A stretch of DNA of 25,899 nt from B8-G4 sp033720735 (GCA_033720735.1 JAWWBX010000020.1:1-25899), one strand, 5' to 3'; numbered from the stretch's first letter, positions 1 through 7,362 are shown. Numbers and translations: made by a program. The notes: generated from the letters alone by a model not told the origin.

Positions 1-671
1 ATTACCTGGGTGCCTTCCTGCCGGGATTTGTAGAAAAACGGAGTACTCGGCCGGTCAACCCGGTCGGACTCAAGTACGTAGATCACTGCGTAGGTAATGT
101 TGAGCTGGGGGGCATGAACAAGTGGGTCAAGTTCTACCAGGACGTTCTGGGATTTAAACTGCTCATCACTTTTGACGACAAGGACATTTCCACCAAGTAC
201 ACGGCTCTTATGAGCAAGGTCGTCGCTAACGGGAATGAGTTTATCAAGTTTCCCATCAACGAACCGGCTCGGGGACTGAAGAAATCGCAGATCGAAGAGT
301 ACCTCGACTTCTACCGGGGGGCCGGAGTGCAACACATCGCTGTTGCCACCGACAACATCATCGAGACGGTCGACAAACTCAGAAGGAATGGTGTCGAATT
401 TCTGTACGTACCGGACAACTACTATGATGATGTCATGGACCGCGTCGGCGAGATCAACGAAGACCTGAACGAACTCAAGCGCCTGAACATCCTGATCGAT
501 CGGGACGAGGACGGGTATCTGCTGCAGATCTTCACCAAACCGGTGCAGGACCGCCCGACCGTCTTTTATGAGATCATCCAGCGTCGCGGTGCCCGTTCAT
601 TTGGCAAGGGTAATTTCAAGGCGTTGTTTGAAGCGATCGAGAGAGAGCAGGAATTGCGGGGAACACTTTAA
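1..671 (+). CDS. hppD: 4-hydroxyphenylpyruvate dioxygenase, C-terminal part (5' truncated by window edge)
   Basis: The frame is open from base 3, so the gene begins before the window; the in-frame ATG at 114 is internal. HPPD converts 4-hydroxyphenylpyruvate to homogentisate in tyrosine catabolism using non-haem Fe(II). All three expected metal ligands are visible: His in the VDHCVGNVE motif (codon 84-86), His in GVQHIAV (333-335) and Glu in FYEIIQRRG (570-572). The C-terminal helix carrying SFGKGNFKALFEAIE, which closes the active site in this family, is intact. The visible ~222 residues are the catalytic C-terminal domain of a protein usually ~350-380 aa. A hairpin overlaps the stop codon. 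Its partner for homogentisate cleavage (hmgA) is not in the window and could lie upstream. Confidence 0.95.
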   Translation, partial: YLGAFLPGFVEKRSTRPVNPVGLKYVDHCVGNVELGGMNKWVKFYQDVLGFKLLITFDDKDISTKYTALMSKVVANGNEFIKFPINEPARGLKKSQIEEYLDFYRGAGVQHIAVATDNIIETVDKLRRNGVEFLYVPDNYYDDVMDRVGEINEDLNELKRLNILIDRDEDGYLLQIFTKPVQDRPTVFYEIIQRRGARSFGKGNFKALFEAIEREQELRGTL

Positions 672-716
672 AAAAGTGTTCATGTGTTCAGGTGTTCAGG
701 TGTTCAGGTTTTTTTG
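661..716 (+). terminator. Hairpin over the hppD stop codon followed by an octamer array and T-run
   Basis: Bases 661-669 (gaacacttt) pair perfectly with 673-681 (aaagtgttc) across a 3-nt loop, and a run of T lies at 708-716. The T-run is ~27 nt from the stem, separated by the octamer repeats, so this is not a textbook intrinsic terminator. It is placed correctly to end hppD transcription, but an accidental match with the repeat (gttc... pairs with gaac...) is possible. Confidence 0.4.
678..709 (+). repeat. Tandem octamer array gttcaNgt (4 units)
   Basis: Four head-to-tail octamers: gttcatgt followed by three gttcaggt. The same family occurs in inverted orientation at 961-984 and again at 6141-6180, always directly outside a coding region. 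Confidence 0.85.
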
Positions 717-960
717 GTTTGGCTTTGTGACAGAATATTAAAGTGACGTCTGCGAGGCCGTAGATAAGAAGACTATTGTTTTACCTGTTGATGGTATCGT
801 ACATGTGACTCCGGCACAATGATATTCTGCGGGGGATAATGCCTTTGAATTTCCTCGAGAATGATTTGACCTAAAGATTCGACGAGTCACGGCCTTGAAT
901 ACCTGCAATGCCCAACATGAACCCCGTACGACTCCACTTCGCTCCGCGTACCGGGCAAGC
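710..960. other. Non-coding stretch between inverted octamer arrays
   Basis: This is most of a ~317-bp gap. A minus-strand reading frame of 86 codons (738-998) crosses the octamer array, has no recognisable protein character and is probably not a gene. Near 923-957 a GC-rich imperfect inverted repeat (cccgtac ... gtaccggg) sits beside the array. Its minus strand shares short matches (gtgcYtgccc, and gtcgtRYRgggttca) with sequence just after the array at 6141-6180, which suggests a dispersed non-coding element. No RNA gene is evident. Confidence 0.4.
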
Positions 961-984
961 ACATGAACACATGAACACGTGAAC
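961..984 (-). repeat. Tandem octamer array, inverted copy (3 units)
   Basis: On the plus strand this reads acatgaac, acatgaac, acgtgaac, the reverse complement of gttcaNgt. It ends four bases before the end of the OmpP1-like gene, so on the minus strand it follows that gene's stop, the same placement as the arrays after hppD and the DUF3127 gene. Confidence 0.8.
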
Positions 985-988
985 ACAA

Positions 989-2482
989 TCAACGCCATTT
1001 ATATCCCAGCGTCAGAAAGAAGCGGCTGTTGCGCACATCGTTCTCCACCAGCGGCTGCTCAAAGGCAGATACGCTGTAGGGCAGGTAGCCCTGATCAACA
1101 GTGAAGAACTGGTAAGCAAAATCGAAGAAGAACTGACCGGTGCGGAAACCGAGGCCGGCGTTGATCGTCTCGTCAAATGCGTTGTCGTCACTGAACGGGG
1201 ATTGCTGCAAGATCAGTCCGCTGCGGAGGCGCCAGTTCTTGAGGGCAAGCTCTCCGCCGACCTTGAGGCGCAGAGCCTCTCCGAGTTGTGACCGGATGTC
1301 GTCATTGGCCTCGCGCTGCTCTTCAAGAAACGCATTGCCGTTGCCCTGGGTCGTAAAATCAAATTCAGCGGTGCTGAAGTCGGTGTATTGGATCTCGGCA
1401 CTCAAAAATCCACTTTTGCGGATGATCGCCCCGACACTTCCAACGAGGGTCCATGGTGTGCGCAGGGTGTAGTTGAATGAGCCGTCGGGTGATGTATTTT
1501 CCAGTACGCTATTGCCGTTGGAGTCGGTGTAATCATACTCCAGTTCTGTGACGAAGTTGTCCGTCAGTGAGTAGCGCGTGCGTGAGTGAAAGGCGGCACC
1601 GACACTTACGAAGTTGGTGATCTTGTAGATCGTGCCAAATTTGAAGTTGATCCCGTTGCCGCTGGTCGAAAGAAACTCGTCGTAGCGCAGATCGTTGAAA
1701 AACGGGATCTCATCGCTGGCCTCGTCTTCTTCGATGTAGCGCTTCTCCTCGTCAAACGAAAGGATCGGTACACCGACGCTCAGCCCAAACAGCAGTTTCT
1801 CGTTGTAATTGGTGGCGTACGCAAAGACCAGCTCGGTGCTGAAACCGCGCGCCTCGACGGTCTGTGTTTTGAAGAGATTGGTGCGGTTGAGATCGTAGTC
1901 CGATTCGTAGATGAGGTCTTCATCGAAATCGTAGATCGCACCGCTTGAATAGGCCAAACCTTCTTCAAACCCGCCCAGGTTGTCTGGCCCGAGCCCGTCG
2001 GCCAGCTCCAGCCAGCGATCGGTGATCGAACCAATACTGCGGCCGGCGAACTCGAAGCGCTGATGAAAGTCGGCGACCTTGTTAAATCCGATGGCAAAGT
2101 TGGAAGTCTTCCATTTGGTGCCGATTGGTTGGGAAGCAAAGACAAATCCCAGGTTCGACAACAGGAACTCATCGACATCGCCGGATTGCTCCGCACCGTC
2201 ACTCCCGCGCAGTGTCGAGCGTGTGGTGTTGGAGAAGAAGGTGGGCGAGATCATAAACTCCGAACTGCGGTAAGAGGCCAGGCCGGCGGGGTTGAGGCTG
2301 ATCATTGAGAAGTCTGCTCCGATGGCACTCATTGAGCCTCCGACACCGATGCTGCGCGCTGTTCCGAGGGTGTTAAAGGTGGAATAGCGCAGTGCGTCTG
2401 TCGTATTCTGAGCAGGCGCACTGTACGCGATGAGGGCCATGAGGAGGACAGAGCAGGTATAATGAAATAAGGATCGATTCAC
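989..2482 (-). CDS. OmpP1/FadL/TodX-like outer-membrane transport protein
   Basis: About 497 aa from a GTG at 2482. The protein starts VNRSLFHYTCSVLLMALIAYSAPAQ, broken here only by position: residues 1-25 form a signal peptide with an Ala-x-Ala-like cleavage site. The mature region begins with features of the FadL/OmpP1 family in Bacteroidota: a small-residue-rich N-terminal hatch (STFNTLGTARSIGVGGSM, then GADFSMISLNPAGLASY), alternating amphipathic strands, and a C-terminal strand ending NSRFFLTLGYKWR. It is probably a 14-strand-type barrel for hydrophobic substrates. The longest frame starts at 2551, but those 23 extra codons run through the terminator of the upstream gene, so GTG 2482 (or ATG at about 2440) is preferred. 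The actual substrate is unknown. Confidence 0.85.
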   Translation of the reverse strand: MNRSLFHYTCSVLLMALIAYSAPAQNTTDALRYSTFNTLGTARSIGVGGSMSAIGADFSMISLNPAGLASYRSSEFMISPTFFSNTTRSTLRGSDGAEQSGDVDEFLLSNLGFVFASQPIGTKWKTSNFAIGFNKVADFHQRFEFAGRSIGSITDRWLELADGLGPDNLGGFEEGLAYSSGAIYDFDEDLIYESDYDLNRTNLFKTQTVEARGFSTELVFAYATNYNEKLLFGLSVGVPILSFDEEKRYIEEDEASDEIPFFNDLRYDEFLSTSGNGINFKFGTIYKITNFVSVGAAFHSRTRYSLTDNFVTELEYDYTDSNGNSVLENTSPDGSFNYTLRTPWTLVGSVGAIIRKSGFLSAEIQYTDFSTAEFDFTTQGNGNAFLEEQREANDDIRSQLGEALRLKVGGELALKNWRLRSGLILQQSPFSDDNAFDETINAGLGFRTGQFFFDFAYQFFTVDQGYLPYSVSAFEQPLVENDVRNSRFFLTLGYKWR

Positions 2483-2503
2483 TGCTGGTGGTTGATCTGT
2501 TGC

Positions 2504-2537
2504 AAAAAAAAGGTGGAGCAATTGACCTGCTCCACCT
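2504..2537 (-). terminator. Rho-independent terminator after the Tyr-rich secreted protein gene
   Basis: On the minus strand a perfect 10-bp stem (aggtggagca / tgctccacct, plus-strand 2511-2520 and 2528-2537) with a 7-nt loop is followed by eight T residues (plus-strand A-run 2504-2511). It lies 23 nt beyond the stop of the gene ending at 2560 and shows that the next gene does not start at 2551. Confidence 0.85.
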
Positions 2538-2559
2538 GTGATATCATTCAAACCAGTTC

Positions 2560-4011
2560 TTACAAGTTGTTGCCGCCGCGCTTGCCACTGCTCGTGCGGC
2601 CCGAACTTGTGCGGCCTGAGCTACGTGGAGGTGAGCTGGGTCTTGTCGACCGTGTGCTCGGTGCGCTGGGTCGTGAAGACCGCGTGCTTGGCATTGTCGG
2701 TCTTGACGACCTGGTCGATGGCGGTGCTGACCTTGTGTTTGGCATCGTTGGCCGTGACGACCGTGTATTCGGCCGTGCAGATCTTGTGTTGGGCATGGTT
2801 GGCCGCGACGATCTTGTATCAGGGCGCGTCGTGCGCATCCGCTCATTGCTGTTGCCGGAAGGTCTGTAGTCACCGTTGTCTGGCCGGTTAGGTCGGGCCG
2901 GCGGCCGCGTATAGGTATTGCGCGAACGCTCGCGCTCACGTTTTGTGCTCGGCCTGTCAGCAGGCGGACGATAGGCCGGGCGATCAGCCGGTGGCCGGTA
3001 GCTCGGCTTGTCTTTGGACGATCCCCGATCGAATTTCGGACGGTCGGTGTCTTGTGGCTTGTATGCCGGGCGGTCAGCTGGTGGACGGTAGGTGGGGCGT
3101 TCGCTGCCTTTACCGACATCAGGACGGTCGCTACCTGGGCGTGTGGTCGGGCGCGAATCTGTATCGACAACTTCTTTATCCTTCACCCCGCGATTGCGGT
3201 CCACCCCACGCGGAGCATCGGTGACGTCGCGACCCTGTGTCACATCACGTGATCGCGTGGTAATGTCTCCATTCGTTTGATCGATCGGTCCACGCGGTGA
3301 CGCATTGACCGTGCCCGTCCCACGGGGACCGTAATAGGTTCCGGATCCAGATGGGCGGTTATTACCCAGTCCGTAGTTGGTGCTCACCGGCGTCGGGCAG
3401 TAGGCGTTATAGCCGCCATACCCGGAATAACCTGTATATCCGCCATATCCGTAGCCGCCGTAACCCCAGTTGCTATACCGGTTGTATCCCCAGCTCGAAT
3501 ACCCATATCCGAACACTGTGCGGTTCCAGGGGCTCCAGATATTGATCGAGATGCCAGGTGGGGAGTACCAGTTGTTGTATGAGTAATAGCGATAGTAGGG
3601 ATCCAAGTAGCTATAACGGTACCAGCGGTTCCACCGGTTGTACCTGCGCCAGCGGTAGTAGTCGCCATACGACCCGACGCTAACGTAGATGGTCGCTCCC
3701 GGTGCGTAGAAGCCGCTGAAATAGGGATCGTAGTAATACCTGTCAGTGTAGCAGGGGTCGTAATAGTCAAAGCCCCGGTAGGGCCGGTGAAAGCGCCGGA
3801 TCCGGGACGTGTAGTAGTAGTCGTAGTCGTCGAAATAGTCGTATTCCGCGTCGTCGTATGCATAGGTGTCTTCGTAATCGTACCCGTCATCGTAGTAGAC
3901 GTTGTCCTGATCCGGGTCGTAGTAGACATCATCAAATTGCGCTGTCGCCACTGTCACCATTCCCAGGCCCACCAGTACAGCAAACATCAACTTGTAATAA
4001 CCGCTCTTCAT
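2560..4011 (-). CDS. Secreted Tyr-rich / Arg-Pro-rich low-complexity protein, function unknown
   Basis: 483 aa. Residues 1-24 are a signal peptide (hydrophobic core FAVLVGLGMVTV, ATAQ cleavage). Residues ~25-70 are extremely acidic and Tyr/Asp-rich. Residues ~70-215 are Tyr/Arg/Trp/Gly-rich, with SINIWSPWN in the middle and GYGGYGYGGY runs. Residues ~255-483 are strongly basic and rich in Arg, Pro, Ser and Thr, with PADRPAY repeats (~308-355) and a 17-residue TRSSRPTMPN-type repeat (~399-460). The charge pattern (acidic head, basic tail) suggests an extracytoplasmic matrix or polyelectrolyte-binding role, but that is inference. It has its own terminator and reads divergently from proS. Similar Tyr-rich secreted proteins are seen in Bacteroidota; I do not recognise a named family. 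Confidence 0.8.
   Translation of the reverse strand: MKSGYYKLMFAVLVGLGMVTVATAQFDDVYYDPDQDNVYYDDGYDYEDTYAYDDAEYDYFDDYDYYYTSRIRRFHRPYRGFDYYDPCYTDRYYYDPYFSGFYAPGATIYVSVGSYGDYYRWRRYNRWNRWYRYSYLDPYYRYYSYNNWYSPPGISINIWSPWNRTVFGYGYSSWGYNRYSNWGYGGYGYGGYTGYSGYGGYNAYCPTPVSTNYGLGNNRPSGSGTYYGPRGTGTVNASPRGPIDQTNGDITTRSRDVTQGRDVTDAPRGVDRNRGVKDKEVVDTDSRPTTRPGSDRPDVGKGSERPTYRPPADRPAYKPQDTDRPKFDRGSSKDKPSYRPPADRPAYRPPADRPSTKRERERSRNTYTRPPARPNRPDNGDYRPSGNSNERMRTTRPDTRSSRPTMPNTRSARPNTRSSRPTMPNTRSAPPSTRSSRPTMPSTRSSRPSAPSTRSTRPSSPPRSSGRTSSGRTSSGKRGGNNL
2632..2817 (-). repeat. Coding tandem repeat, 17-residue TRSSRPTMPN-type units
   Basis: Codons ~399-460 of the Tyr/Arg-Pro-rich protein contain TRSSRPTMPN+TRSARPN, TRSSRPTMPN+TRSAPPS, TRSSRPTMPS+TRSSRPSAPS and TRSTRPSS. 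The near-identical DNA units (ggtc/ggcc + gtgacgaccgtgt... on the plus strand) make this a likely site of copy-number variation. Confidence 0.8.
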
Positions 4012-4094
4012 TGCATCATGTTTTGTGTGATGATCGGACGTTCTATGCGCATCTATGCAAAGTGCAATTTATTACTTTTGCCCCGGTTTTTGCG

Positions 4095-4115
4095 TTAAGG
4101 ATGCTTTAAAGTCGG
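4095..4115 (+). promoter_or_regulatory. 21-nt element upstream of proS, second copy upstream of meaB
   Basis: The element reads TTAAGGATG, then CT, then TTAAAGTCGG. It matches 19 of 21 bases with minus-strand 11634-11614, differing only by CT versus TC in the centre. Its 3' end is 130 nt before the proS ATG. It also lies 84 nt beyond the start of the divergent secreted-protein gene. The function is unknown; a regulator site or a dispersed repeat are both possible. Confidence 0.5.
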
Positions 4116-4245
4116 ACGCCGTCACCGTTAATTTGTTTTAATGTCGACCTTCCGTCAACTATCAGTAAGACGCGAGCGGGGCGGGATAAGTTTCTCAGAC
4201 CTTTGTTTTAAACCTTATTTAACAGAGTGAATTCATAATTCGCTG

Positions 4246-5712
4246 ATGGCCAAGGAGATAACGAATCGAAGCGAGGACTACTCGCAGTGGTATCTGGACA
4301 TCGTCAGGAAGGCGGACCTCGCCGATAATTCGGCAGTGCGTGGTTGTATGGTGATCAAGCCGTACGGTTTTGCAATCTGGGAGAAGATGCGGGATCAGCT
4401 CGATGCCATGTTCAAGGAGACGGGCCACGTCAATGCCTACTTCCCGCTGTTTATCCCCAAGAGCTTCCTCAGCCGTGAGGCTGATCATGTGGAAGGCTTT
4501 GCCAAGGAGTGCGCAGTCGTGACCCACCACCGCCTGATGAACAATCCGGATGGCAGCGGGGTCGTGGTCGATCCTTCAGCCAAACTGGAGGAGGAATTGG
4601 TCGTGCGCCCGACGTCCGAGACGATCATCTGGAATACATACCGCGACTGGATTCAATCGTATCGTGATCTGCCATTGCTCATCAATCAATGGGCCAACGT
4701 GGTCCGCTGGGAGATGCGCACACGTCCTTTCCTGCGCACCGCTGAGTTCCTGTGGCAGGAAGGGCATACCGCTCATGCCACCCGGGAAGAGGCCATGGCA
4801 GAGGCGCGTCTGATCCATGATATCTACGCACGCTTTGCGGAAGAGTACATGGCGATGCCCGTCCTGAAAGGCAGCAAAACGCCCAACGAGCGCTTTGCCG
4901 GTGCTGATGAAACCTTTACCATCGAGGCCCTGATGCAGGATGGCCGGGCCCTGCAAGCCGGCACCAGCCACTTCCTGGGACAGAATTTTGCCAAGGCGTT
5001 CGATGTTCGCTTCCTCAATGAAGAGAATCAGGAAGAGTTTGTCTGGGCGACATCATGGGGCGTATCTACCCGTCTGGTCGGAGGCCTGATCATGACGCAC
5101 TCTGACGACGAAGGCCTGGTCCTGCCGCCGAAACTTGCTCCGGTCCAGGTGATGATCGTACCGATCCCCAAGCCATCCTCCGAGATCGAGGAGTACGCGG
5201 GCAAACTCATGGCTGCCCTGCGTGACCGTGGGGTATCAGTCGAATACGATCGCGATGACAAGAAGCGCCCCGGCTTCAAGTTTGCCGAACACGAGATGCG
5301 CGGGGTCCCCGTACGCGTGGGTGTTGGGATGCGCGACATTGAGAAAGGTGTTGTCGAAGTGGCGCGTCGTGATACCAAAGAGAAATCTTCCATTCCGGTC
5401 GACGGGGCCGCAGACTACATCACCAGCCTGCTCGAAGAGATCCAGGCCAATCTCTTGCAGCGGGCGCTGGACTTCCGGGCTGACCATACCTCGAAAGCCG
5501 ACGATCTGGAGACCTTCAGGTCGCTCATCGAGGACAAAGGAGGCTTTGTGTATGCCCATTGGGACGGCACGACCGAGACCGAATTGAAGATCAAGGAAAT
5601 GACCAAGGCGACCATCCGCCTGCTGCCGCTTGAGCCGGAAGCCGACGAAGGCAGGTGTATCCTGACGGGCAAGCCCTCGCAATACCGGGTACCGTTTGCC
5701 AAAGCGTACTAG
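4246..5712 (+). CDS. proS: Proline--tRNA ligase, short (type 3, eukaryote/archaeon-like)
   Basis: 488 aa, cytoplasmic class II aminoacyl-tRNA synthetase that attaches proline to tRNA-Pro. It lacks the bacterial-type editing insertion, as expected of type 3. Motif 2 is at WEMRTRPFLRTAEFLWQEGH and motif 3 at SWGVSTRLVGGLIMTHSDDEG. The anticodon-binding domain begins near residue 300 (LAPVQVMIVPI). A C-terminal domain ends in AKAY, keeping the conserved terminal Tyr. Of the four cysteines that bind zinc in many type 3 enzymes, only one (GRCILTG) remains; the region reads AHWDGTTETELKIKE instead. The ATG at 4246 gives the normal family N-terminus (EDYSQWYLDIVRKADL). It is likely monocistronic or followed by the DUF3127 gene 43 bp downstream. 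Confidence 0.97.
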   Translation: MAKEITNRSEDYSQWYLDIVRKADLADNSAVRGCMVIKPYGFAIWEKMRDQLDAMFKETGHVNAYFPLFIPKSFLSREADHVEGFAKECAVVTHHRLMNNPDGSGVVVDPSAKLEEELVVRPTSETIIWNTYRDWIQSYRDLPLLINQWANVVRWEMRTRPFLRTAEFLWQEGHTAHATREEAMAEARLIHDIYARFAEEYMAMPVLKGSKTPNERFAGADETFTIEALMQDGRALQAGTSHFLGQNFAKAFDVRFLNEENQEEFVWATSWGVSTRLVGGLIMTHSDDEGLVLPPKLAPVQVMIVPIPKPSSEIEEYAGKLMAALRDRGVSVEYDRDDKKRPGFKFAEHEMRGVPVRVGVGMRDIEKGVVEVARRDTKEKSSIPVDGAADYITSLLEEIQANLLQRALDFRADHTSKADDLETFRSLIEDKGGFVYAHWDGTTETELKIKEMTKATIRLLPLEPEADEGRCILTGKPSQYRVPFAKAY

Positions 5713-5755
5713 CCCATTGTAAAACTGTAATTTTACCCCTCCAAAAACAACGTTC

Positions 5756-6139
5756 ATGTCATTCGAAGTAGAAGGTAAGCTCCATAAAGTCTACGAGACC
5801 GAGCAAAAGACCGATTCTTTCAAAGCCCGCGAGTTTGTCCTGCAGATTGAGCAGGGCAACTACCCTCAGTTCATCAAATTCCAGCTGGTACAGGACCGCT
5901 GCGACCTCATCGACCATTACAAGGAAGGCGACCAGGTCAAGGTCTATTTCGACCTGCGTGGCCGCGAATGGAACGAGAAGTATTTTACCAATCTCAGCGC
6001 CTGGCGCATTGAGGCGCTGAGTGGCGCCGATACGTCAGTGCCCGATCCGTTTCCTAACGAGGACTTCGGTGCGCCGGCTCAAACCGCCGATGGCGGTACC
6101 GAGCACAAGGCCGAAGATTTCGATGATCTGCCTTTTTAA
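5756..6139 (+). CDS. DUF3127 family protein with SSB-like acidic C-terminal tip
   Basis: 127 aa. Residues ~1-88 match the DUF3127 pattern known from Bacteroidota and phages (MSFEVEGKLHKVYETEQKTDSF, broken here: then REFVLQIEQGNYPQFIKFQL and GDQVKVYFDLRGREW). The fold looks like a small all-beta OB domain. The C-terminus is a flexible acidic linker ending DFDDLPF, which resembles the DDDIPF tip by which bacterial SSB recruits repair and replication partners. A ssDNA-binding or SSB-partner role is therefore plausible but is inference. The gene follows proS by 43 bp. A short hairpin (gtaaaa/ttttac, 5719-5736) lies between them. Confidence 0.85.
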   Translation: MSFEVEGKLHKVYETEQKTDSFKAREFVLQIEQGNYPQFIKFQLVQDRCDLIDHYKEGDQVKVYFDLRGREWNEKYFTNLSAWRIEALSGADTSVPDPFPNEDFGAPAQTADGGTEHKAEDFDDLPF

Positions 6140-6140
6140 T

Positions 6141-6180
6141 GTTCACGTGTTCACGTGTTCACGCGTTCATGTGTTCACCT
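6141..6180 (+). repeat. Tandem octamer array gttcaNgt (5 units)
   Basis: Five octamers (gttcacgt x2, gttcacgc, gttcatgt, gttcacct) begin 2 nt after the DUF3127 stop codon. This is the same family as 678-709 and 961-984. The 140 bp that follow up to the next start hold no gene. Confidence 0.85.
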
Positions 6181-6310
6181 GTGGAGGTGCCTGCCCAAAG
6201 GCCTTGAAGTCGTGTAGGGTTCACCCCGATGCGCTGAATTTGGTAGGAAGCAATTGTAGCGCATGATTGCTTGATCAGGCCTGCTCACAACAAATTGCAC
6301 CCCATCTGCG

Positions 6311-6318
6311 TACTTTCA
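6311..6318 (+). promoter_or_regulatory. Candidate Bacteroidota -7 box (TACTTTCA)
   Basis: It matches TAnnTTTG at six of eight positions and lies 5 nt before the ATG at 6324, one of a recurring series of such boxes. No convincing -33 TTTG was found at the expected spacing. Confidence 0.3.
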
Positions 6319-6323
6319 TAGAC

Positions 6324-6869
6324 ATGAAGGCGCTTTACTTCCTGCTCACTGTTTTGTTCTCACCGGTATGGCTGGACGCCCAGGACATCATTGGCGTTGG
6401 CACCCGCTGGTCCGACAGCTTCCGCGAGTGGGAGTTCCGGACCGTTGACGAGTACCGCACCGGGCGGCTCGACCTGCGCTGGCGCCTGCGCGACGACTGG
6501 ACCGAATGGGACTACCGCATGGGCGATACCACGGCCACGATGCGCCTCAAATGGGGAGATGACCCCAATCTGTGGGAGATCAGGGCACTGGGGGTGACGG
6601 TTACAGCACGGACAATGTGGTCGAACGACTTTCGCCAGTGGCGGCTCGATGATGGCACGCATCGGATCGTCTGGAAGACGCGCTACGGCAATCAGGTCGA
6701 AGACTGGGAGGTGCGCAGCGACGAACACGGATATTTTGCTGTATACACGTACTGGGAAGGTGACCCCCGGGACTGGGTGGTCCATGATGAACTCAGTGCG
6801 GACGTGAGCTATGCCATGCGCCTGGCGATGATCTTCCTCACCCTGGTGCACAGCACACCAAAGATCTGA
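6324..6869 (+). CDS. Small secreted Trp-repeat protein, unknown function
   Basis: 181 aa from the ATG at 6324. That start gives a clean signal peptide (MKALYFLLTVLFSPVWLDAQ, cleavage after DAQ); the upstream in-frame ATG at 6267 would place 19 hydrophilic residues before it. The mature part is built from about six repeats of ~22-25 residues whose core is Trp, two or three residues including Asp/Asn, then Trp with an aliphatic residue (for example KWGDDPNLWEIR, MWSNDFRQWRL, YWEGDPRDWVV). Four Trp pairs are spaced exactly 7 apart (29/36, 77/84, 99/106, 144/151). This suggests a beta-strand solenoid or small propeller-like sheet on the cell surface or in the periplasm. No named family recognised. 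It converges on bcp with a 13-bp gap. Confidence 0.75.
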   Translation: MKALYFLLTVLFSPVWLDAQDIIGVGTRWSDSFREWEFRTVDEYRTGRLDLRWRLRDDWTEWDYRMGDTTATMRLKWGDDPNLWEIRALGVTVTARTMWSNDFRQWRLDDGTHRIVWKTRYGNQVEDWEVRSDEHGYFAVYTYWEGDPRDWVVHDELSADVSYAMRLAMIFLTLVHSTPKI

Positions 6870-6882
6870 TCATGCTTTAGGC

Positions 6883-7362
6883 TTAGCCCGCCACCTCAAG
6901 GATCTGTGCAGCGTGGTCGCTGCTGACCACAGGGTGGATGATGTGTTCGACCTTCCAATCCTTCCCGATCACAAAGGTCGTCCGGTGGATCCCGTCGAAT
7001 GTACGACCCATGAATTGCTTTGGCCCATAGATGTCAAATTGCCGGGCAATCACATGGTCTTTGTCCGAGATCAGGGGGAAATTGAGCCGGTATTTTTTAA
7101 TGAAGTTCTGGTGTTTGCGGGGTGTGTCCCCACTGACCCCATAGACCGCAAAGCCATGATCCCTTAACACATCGTAGTTGTCCCGGATGTTGCAGGCCTC
7201 CTTGGTACAGGTGGGTGTGTCGTCTTTTGGGTAGAAGAAGAGGATGGTTCTCGTGCCGACAAGGTCCTTTGAATTCAGTTCACTGCCGTCGTCCAGAGTG
7301 GTGACGAAATGGGGCGCCTGGTCTCCGGGCTTCAGTTTGCTTTCCCTGGTTGTTCGTGCCAT
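6883..7362 (-). CDS. bcp: Thioredoxin-dependent thiol peroxidase, Bcp/PrxQ family
   Basis: 159 aa from ATG at 7362 (MARTTRESKL); the frame is open further to 7407, but the shorter start fits the family length. It reduces H2O2 and organic hydroperoxides in the cytoplasm using thioredoxin. The peroxidatic Cys52 is in DTPTCTKEAC, with the resolving Cys57 five residues later, the standard PrxQ spacing. FFYPKDDTP before it and the GRTFDGIHRTTFVIG region (which includes the conserved Arg of the active site) are intact. It is divergent from the T9SS-protein gene and likely has its own promoter in the 7363-7640 gap. Confidence 0.95.
   Translation of the reverse strand: MARTTRESKLKPGDQAPHFVTTLDDGSELNSKDLVGTRTILFFYPKDDTPTCTKEACNIRDNYDVLRDHGFAVYGVSGDTPRKHQNFIKKYRLNFPLISDKDHVIARQFDIYGPKQFMGRTFDGIHRTTFVIGKDWKVEHIIHPVVSSDHAAQILEVAG

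Noticed and set aside
678..709. Possible CRISPR-like array from the octamer repeats
   Set aside because: Units are 8 bp and directly contiguous with no spacers, and no cas genes are present.
738..998. Minus-strand reading frame of 86 codons between hppD and the OmpP1-like gene
   Set aside because: It crosses the octamer repeat and overlaps the end of the next gene, with odd composition and no recognisable protein features.
2483..2551. Start of the OmpP1-like gene at 2551
   Set aside because: The added codons run through an intrinsic terminator of the upstream gene and put the signal peptide 23 residues inside the protein.
2544..3170. Minus-strand 208-codon frame and the plus-strand frames over the Arg/Pro-repeat region
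   Set aside because: They are shadows of the repetitive coding sequence, Arg/His/Thr-rich only because of its base composition.
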